A stretch of 47,280 nt of DNA from Allofournierella_A excrementavium (GTDB taxonomy: Bacteria > Bacillota > Clostridia > Oscillospirales > Ruminococcaceae): positions 1 to 47,280 of the forward strand of contig DWVE01000072.1 of NCBI GenBank assembly GCA_019120375.1, in the 5' to 3' direction. Shown in pieces: positions 42,687 through 47,280 of this stretch. The notes under the pieces were generated by a model. The model did no database searches. It saw only the letters and a program-made list of their open reading frames with translations, and was not told the DNA's origin. Both the position numbers and the translations under genes were made by a program. Each line of letters begins with the position of its first letter. Position 1 is the first letter of the stretch.

Positions 42687-44585
42687 ATGAAATTTCATAC
42701 CGCAGATCCCAAACTACGGCAGCTGCTAGACACAGTCAGCGCGCACCTGCCTCTGTATACTCGCGGGCAGGATGAACTGACTGTGGAAGTGGAGTGGGCA
42801 AGTGCGCCCAACTCCCTTCCCAGTTGGAAGAAGGCGGATGGAAAGCTAAGCATCACCTGCTATACAGCAGGTGATGCCCTAATGCTTATCGGACGCGGCC
42901 TCACGCAATCCGATAAGACCTCAGAGACGCTTGAACCCCGCTTTACCGAGATGGCGGCCATGCTCGATGTATCCCGCAACGCGGTTTACACTCTGCCCAC
43001 ACTGAAAACCTTTCTGTGCCAACTGGCCATGATGGGCTATACAGCGTGCTATCTCTATATGGAGGACACCTATGAACTGCCCGGTTACCCCTATTTCGGC
43101 TATCGGCGGGGTCGCTACAGCGTAGAGGAGCAAAAGGAGATCGATCGGTTCGCGCAGTCTGTGGGAATCGAGCTTGTACCCTGCATCCAGACGCTGGCGC
43201 ACCTTCGCACCGCGATCCGCTGGTCGTATATGCAGCCCATGCGGGACACCGTTGATAACTTGAAAGTGGGCCACCCGGAAACCGAGGCTCTTGTGGAAGC
43301 AATGATTGCTCACTTCAGCAAGACCTTCCAAAGTCGGCGCATCCATCTGGGCATGGATGAGGCCGTCAGCCTTGGCACTGGGCGGTATCTGCGGGAAAAC
43401 GGCTACCGAGACCACCGGGAGATTTTGATGAATCACCTGCACACGGTCTGCCGCTTGTGCGAAAAATATGGGTTGCAACCCATGATTTGGGACGATATGC
43501 TCTTCCGGGATCGTACTCCCCTGATGGATTACTACGGCAACAGCGATCCGGTGTCCGAACAGGATGCCGCTTGCTATCCGGCCGGTTTAACCTTTGTGTA
43601 CTGGGATTATTACCACGACACTCAGGAGGAGTACGAGGCCCAAATTCGTCGGCGGGGCTGTCTGAAAACAGCCTTTGCCGGCGGTGTTTGGAAATGGGGC
43701 GGCTGGGTGCCAAACCTCACCAAGAGTTTCCAGGATTCCCAGGCGGCAGCGGAAGCCTGCTACAGTCTGGGCGTACAGCATATCCTGGTCACTTTGTGGG
43801 GGGATGACGGAGAAGAAACCCCGTTGGCAACCGTACTCCCCGGCATGGCCCTTTACGGCCTGCTGCGGTATGGCTCTGCTGCGCCGGGCCAGACCGACGC
43901 ATATTGCCGCTTGTTCAGTGATGCCCCGTTGGCAGCATATACCCTCATGGAAAAGCTGAATACGATACCGGGCATACCTCAAGAAAACCTTGAGGCGCTG
44001 ATTCCGCACAAGTTGCTACTCTACGGAGACATGGCAAGCGAATTGTTCCAACCCTCTCTTACCTCCGCGCCTGCAACATTGGCAGCGTATTATGAAGCGC
44101 TTGCGCCCCAGTTCGCTGCCTTTGCGCAGAACACACGCTGCGAGAGTTTGCAACGCATCCTTAAGATGTACCAGTGTCTTTCCCAAGTTTTGTCCATCCG
44201 TTGCAACGCCTCTGCCGCGCTGCACGATGCTGTTGCTCAGCAGAGCCAGCAGCAGTCCCTAGCCGCCGCTACAGACCTTCTGATAGAAATGAAAGCCCAG
44301 GTCGAAGCCCTTCACGAACTTACAGTGGAGGTCTGGTCTCAAGAGCGCAAAGGCCAGGGCATGGAAATTCTGGATCTGCGCTTGGGTGGGGTAGCAGCAC
44401 GTTGCCGGGCACTGTGTAAACGGATCGAGCTGTTCACGGAGGGACGCATTGACGCTCTTTCCGAACTGGAGGAATCTTTCCTCCCATATCAAGGTATCTT
44501 GTCTCTGGACGGTCACACCCCCGGTCGGGAAGCCTACGGAGAGATTGTTACCGCTAATACGCTGTGCCACCAGTTCAGCGTCTGA
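42687..44585 (+). CDS. GH20 beta-N-acetylhexosaminidase, GcnA-like
   Basis: 632 residues, close in length to the cytoplasmic-type GcnA of streptococci. After an N-terminal alpha/beta domain, the TIM barrel shows the GH20 catalytic pair in HLGMDEA (Asp224, Glu225), preceded by YLYMEDTYELPGYPYFGY, and followed by MIWDDMLF, VYWDYY and VTLWGDDGEE. GH20 enzymes of this type release terminal beta-linked GlcNAc or GalNAc by substrate-assisted catalysis. The C-terminal part is helical. No signal peptide, so the likely substrate is an imported oligosaccharide. It sits in operon with the permeases (27-nt gap) and the beta-helix and GH112 genes. Confidence 0.9.
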   Translation: MKFHTADPKLRQLLDTVSAHLPLYTRGQDELTVEVEWASAPNSLPSWKKADGKLSITCYTAGDALMLIGRGLTQSDKTSETLEPRFTEMAAMLDVSRNAVYTLPTLKTFLCQLAMMGYTACYLYMEDTYELPGYPYFGYRRGRYSVEEQKEIDRFAQSVGIELVPCIQTLAHLRTAIRWSYMQPMRDTVDNLKVGHPETEALVEAMIAHFSKTFQSRRIHLGMDEAVSLGTGRYLRENGYRDHREILMNHLHTVCRLCEKYGLQPMIWDDMLFRDRTPLMDYYGNSDPVSEQDAACYPAGLTFVYWDYYHDTQEEYEAQIRRRGCLKTAFAGGVWKWGGWVPNLTKSFQDSQAAAEACYSLGVQHILVTLWGDDGEETPLATVLPGMALYGLLRYGSAAPGQTDAYCRLFSDAPLAAYTLMEKLNTIPGIPQENLEALIPHKLLLYGDMASELFQPSLTSAPATLAAYYEALAPQFAAFAQNTRCESLQRILKMYQCLSQVLSIRCNASAALHDAVAQQSQQQSLAAATDLLIEMKAQVEALHELTVEVWSQERKGQGMEILDLRLGGVAARCRALCKRIELFTEGRIDALSELEESFLPYQGILSLDGHTPGREAYGEIVTANTLCHQFSV

Positions 44586-44606
44586 CATTCACCACACAGA
44601 AAGCGA

Positions 44607-46265
44607 ATGGGATTTATGAGTAATATGAATATGACCGCTGCCCAGCAGCATTGTTCCGGTCACCGTGCAACGATTTATTATGTCAGCAGCCGTTCGGGCG
44701 ACGATACAAACAGCGGCCTCTCCCCTCAAAGCGCCCTGCGCAGCCTTGATGCGGTCAGCCGTAAGCCGCTGGCGCCCGGCGACAGCATCTTGCTGGAGCG
44801 TGGCAGTCGATTCGAAGGCGAGTATCTGCACCTGCGTGATATCCACGCCTCTGCTGCCAACCCCATTTGCATCGGCGCCTATGGCGAGGGCGTAAAACCT
44901 GAGATTCATGCCAACGGGCAGGGCTTGTGGTTCCAGGACTACGGTGTACCCCTGGACAACCCGGCTCACAAAAATTCCGGATATGTATCCAGCGCCGTGC
45001 TGCTTTATGACTGCGAAGGCATCGAGATTTCTGACTTGTCTATCACCAACTGCAGTGAGGAGCCGGACGCTGTCTACAACGCTCTCGACCGTATGGACCG
45101 AACCGGTGTGGCGGTGGTGGCGCAGAACAGCGGTACCCTTAGCCATATCCACCTGCGCGATCTTACAGTGTGTCATGTGCACGGCAATGTGTACAACAAG
45201 CATATGAACAACGGTGGCATCTACTTCACTGCCTTCATGCCAACAGACGAGGCGAAAACCGGAATTGCCCGGTTTGACGACGTGTGCATTGAGGGTTGCT
45301 ATCTGGAAGACGTGAATCGGTGGGGCATCGCGGTGGCCTACACCGCATATTGCGGCCATTTTCTTACCAAAGAGATCCCCGACGATGTAGTTGCGCGGTA
45401 CGGTGCCAGCCGCGTAGTCATCCGCCGCAACTTTGTCAAAGATGCCGGCGGCGATGCCATCACCACCATGTACTGCGACCGCCCTCTCATCGAGTACAAC
45501 GTTTCCGATGGAGCTGGCCGCCAGATCAACAAAAAGGACTACGCCGAAAGCGACTTCGGTCGGGTGGCAGCCGCCGTCTGGCCTTGGAAATGCAAGGATG
45601 CACTGTTCCAGTTCAATGAAGTGTTCAACACCCGTTACCACAATGGCGAAAACCAGGACGGCCAGGCTTTTGACGCCGACTGGGGTGACGGCACAATCTA
45701 CCAGTACAACTACAGCCACGACAATGAGGGCGGCTGCCTGATGGTCTGCGGTGAGGAGGCGGTGAACACCGTTTTCCGTTACAATATCAGCCAGAATGAT
45801 GGCCGGGCCATCCTGTTGCCGGCCAGTAGTCCGGTGGCACAGGTGTACAACAACACCTTCTATATCAAGGAAGGCGTACCCTTCATCGACACCAACAGCG
45901 ATGCCGTAGGACCCATGGTGCTGAAGAACAACCTGGTTTACTATGCTGGCTCTCATCCCCGGCATGAAAACTGGTACACAGATGTTACCGAATACTCCAA
46001 CAACCTGTTCTGGGGCTACCAGAACACGCCAGAAAACGGACAGAATAATCTAACGGCAGATCCATGTCTGCAGTCGCCCGGTACGGGGAAGACCGGCACC
46101 GAACAGGGCCCTGCTCTTGACACCTTGGCAGGTTACTGCTTGTGCGAGAGTAGCCCTGCTGTCGGCGCTGGGGTAACCACTGGACCGCAGCTGGTGGATT
46201 TTTATGGAAATAGCATTCCCAATCCCCCCTCTGTCGGTGCACACCAGTTGCCTGCAAAGAATTAA
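44607..46265 (+). CDS. Right-handed parallel beta-helix protein, candidate glycosidase (GH136-like?)
   Basis: 552 residues, no signal peptide. It begins with the YYVSSRSGDDTNSGLSPQSAL segment common in beta-helix carbohydrate-active proteins, then many short strand repeats (IEISDLSITNC, VVIRRNFVKDAGGDAI, LIEYNVSDGAG, FQFNEVFNT, YQYNYSHDNEGG, FRYNISQNDG, VYNNTFYI). A conserved-looking acidic cluster DGQAFDADWGD (Asp351, 356, 358) lies on adjoining turns. Lacto-N-biosidase of family GH136 has this fold, with two catalytic Asp seven residues apart (compare Asp351/Asp358), and such genes occur with GH112 in Clostridial milk-glycan loci. This is a suggestive parallel only; polysaccharide lyases and other beta-helix glycosidases are alternatives. 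It is 21 nt after GH20 and 37 nt before GH112. Confidence 0.75.
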   Translation: MGFMSNMNMTAAQQHCSGHRATIYYVSSRSGDDTNSGLSPQSALRSLDAVSRKPLAPGDSILLERGSRFEGEYLHLRDIHASAANPICIGAYGEGVKPEIHANGQGLWFQDYGVPLDNPAHKNSGYVSSAVLLYDCEGIEISDLSITNCSEEPDAVYNALDRMDRTGVAVVAQNSGTLSHIHLRDLTVCHVHGNVYNKHMNNGGIYFTAFMPTDEAKTGIARFDDVCIEGCYLEDVNRWGIAVAYTAYCGHFLTKEIPDDVVARYGASRVVIRRNFVKDAGGDAITTMYCDRPLIEYNVSDGAGRQINKKDYAESDFGRVAAAVWPWKCKDALFQFNEVFNTRYHNGENQDGQAFDADWGDGTIYQYNYSHDNEGGCLMVCGEEAVNTVFRYNISQNDGRAILLPASSPVAQVYNNTFYIKEGVPFIDTNSDAVGPMVLKNNLVYYAGSHPRHENWYTDVTEYSNNLFWGYQNTPENGQNNLTADPCLQSPGTGKTGTEQGPALDTLAGYCLCESSPAVGAGVTTGPQLVDFYGNSIPNPPSVGAHQLPAKN

Positions 46266-46302
46266 GAAATTACCATCAATTGATAAAGGACAGGTTCTAT
46301 CA

Positions 46303-47280
46303 ATGAATAACGATTTGAAAACCGGTCGAGTAACCATTCCCACCAACCTCGACGTTGTACCTGAGACCATCGAGATTTTGAAACGCTGGGGCGCGGACGC
46401 AATTCGGGACTGCGACGGCACCGAATTCCCCGAAGAGCTCACTAAAGTGGGTGCGAAAATCTATTCCACCTACTATACCACCCGCAAGGACAACGCTTGG
46501 GCGAAGGCGAATCCGGACGAGGTACAGCAGTGCTACATTATGACCGGCTTTTACACCGCCGAGAACGGCGAGCTGCGCATACCTCTCATGCAGGGTATCA
46601 GTGATGAGCTGTTGCAGGTAAACACCCGGGATGATATGAAGCGCTGGTGGGAGGTCGTGGATCGTACCACTGGTCAGCCGCTGTCCCCCGATTCCTGGAG
46701 CTACGACGAGACAGATGGCTGCGTGGTCATTCCCGCGCCGGAAGCCTACCACGAATACACCGTGAGTTTTCTGGCTTACATCATTTGGGATCCCGTACAT
46801 ATGTACAACGCGGTGACCAACGACTGGAAGGACTTTGAACATCAAATCACCTTCGATGTACGTCAGCCCAAAACTCACAAGTTCACCATGGAACGCCTGC
46901 GCAAGTACATCGCCGAGCACCCCTATGTGAACGTCATCCGCTACACCACCTTCTTCCACCAGTTCACCTTGGTGTTCGACAAGCTCAAGCGGGAGAAGTA
47001 TGTGGACTGGTTCGGCTATTCTGCCTCCGTGTCCCCCTACATCCTGGAGCAGTTTGAGAAAGAAGTGGGCTATAAGTTCCGCCCGGAATTCATCATCGAC
47101 CAGGGCTACTACAACAACCAGTACCGTGTGCCCAGCAAGGAGTTCAAGGACTTTATGGCCTTCCAGCGCCGCGAGGTGGCAAAGCTGGCCAAGGAGATGG
47201 TGGACATCACCCACGAGCTGGGCAAGGAAGCCATGATGTTCCTGGGCGACCACTGGATCGGCACCGAGCCCTACATGCCG
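46303..47280 (+). CDS. GH112 galacto-N-biose/lacto-N-biose phosphorylase, 5' part
   Basis: The first 326 residues; the gene runs off the window (complete enzymes have about 720-750). Matches to GH112 1,3-beta-galactosyl-N-acetylhexosamine phosphorylase are extensive: GRVTIPTNLDVV, WGADAIRDCDGTEFPEEL, STYYTTRKDNAWAKANPDE, FLAYIIWDPVHMYNA, TTFFHQFTLVFD, FGYSASVSPYILEQFEKE and IIDQGYYNNQYRVP. The general acid corresponds to Asp316 in LGDHWIGTEP, matching Asp313 of the bifidobacterial enzyme. It cleaves Gal-beta-1,3-GlcNAc or Gal-beta-1,3-GalNAc with phosphate to galactose 1-phosphate and the free N-acetylhexosamine in the cytoplasm. Subtype (GNB- or LNB-preferring, or Gal-beta-1,4-rhamnose) cannot be fixed from this part. 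Confidence 0.93.
   Translation, partial: MNNDLKTGRVTIPTNLDVVPETIEILKRWGADAIRDCDGTEFPEELTKVGAKIYSTYYTTRKDNAWAKANPDEVQQCYIMTGFYTAENGELRIPLMQGISDELLQVNTRDDMKRWWEVVDRTTGQPLSPDSWSYDETDGCVVIPAPEAYHEYTVSFLAYIIWDPVHMYNAVTNDWKDFEHQITFDVRQPKTHKFTMERLRKYIAEHPYVNVIRYTTFFHQFTLVFDKLKREKYVDWFGYSASVSPYILEQFEKEVGYKFRPEFIIDQGYYNNQYRVPSKEFKDFMAFQRREVAKLAKEMVDITHELGKEAMMFLGDHWIGTEPYMP

Larger units (their letters stand above)
33422..47280. mobile_element. Left part of an rpsI-targeted integrated element (right end outside the window)
   Basis: Evidence for the element: the 48-bp rpsI tail as a border, an adjacent tyrosine integrase, a remnant of a second integrase, clearly lower GC in 33.5-35.5 kb than in the flanking chromosome, and a gene content (sulfatase, AraC, MFS, ABC importer, GH20, beta-helix protein, GH112) unrelated to the neighbouring housekeeping genes. 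No conjugation or phage structural genes are visible in this part. It cannot be excluded that only the integrase segment is mobile and the glycan locus was resident before, so the extent is uncertain. Confidence 0.6.

Overview
The window looks like a chromosome segment of a high-GC, anaerobic, Gram-positive gut Clostridium-class bacterium (Oscillospiraceae/Ruminococcaceae such as Faecalibacterium, Gemmiger or Subdoligranulum). The grounds are strong Shine-Dalgarno sites, TTGxxx-N17-TATAAT promoters, the short HisG + HisZ pair, a YabE-like G5/3D protein, a PPi-type phosphofructokinase and nickel LarA-type chemistry. The genus is an inference; no rRNA or tRNA is present to confirm it.

Layout. 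(1) 1-6.5 kb is a sugar-acid or hydroxyacid catabolic locus: the end of an FCD-type GntR regulator, then on the minus strand a GntP permease, a split UxaA-family dehydratase (SAF subunit plus catalytic subunit), a LarA-type nickel racemase/epimerase and a MOFRL glycerate 2-kinase. An identical 14-bp palindromic site lies in front of both the larA-like gene and the glycerate kinase, which suggests one regulon. (2) 6.6-20.4 kb is housekeeping: a DUF4349 lipoprotein, PPi-type phosphofructokinase, SbcCD nuclease, a very large two-module GT-C glycosyltransferase, CysS, CorA with a possible leader peptide, and a YabE-like 3D protein. A 154-bp-period GC-rich tandem repeat lies between cysS and corA. 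(3) 20.8-29.2 kb is a tightly overlapping histidine operon, hisZGDCBHAF(IE)K, behind one strong promoter. (4) 29.3-33.2 kb holds a 1308-residue TPR + suppressor-of-fused-like protein.

(5) From about 33.4 kb to the window end lies what appears to be an integrated element. Its left border is a 48-bp copy of the 3' end of rpsI (ribosomal protein S9), followed by a tyrosine integrase and the 3' remnant of a second, related integrase. The cargo is a host-glycan foraging locus: a cytoplasmic-type sulfatase, an MFS transporter, an AraC regulator, a carbohydrate ABC importer (binding protein plus two permeases, no ATPase), a GcnA-like GH20 hexosaminidase, a right-handed beta-helix protein, and the start of a GH112 lacto-N-biose/galacto-N-biose phosphorylase.

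The cargo genes form a coherent pathway. Beta-1,3-galactosyl-N-acetylhexosamine-containing and probably sulfated oligosaccharides (mucin O-glycans or milk oligosaccharides) are imported intact by the ABC system. The sulfatase, GH20 and perhaps the beta-helix enzyme, none of which has a visible signal peptide, trim them inside the cell, and GH112 then performs phosphorolysis. The combination of an rpsI-targeted element with a sulfated LNB/GNB utilisation locus is the most interesting system here.
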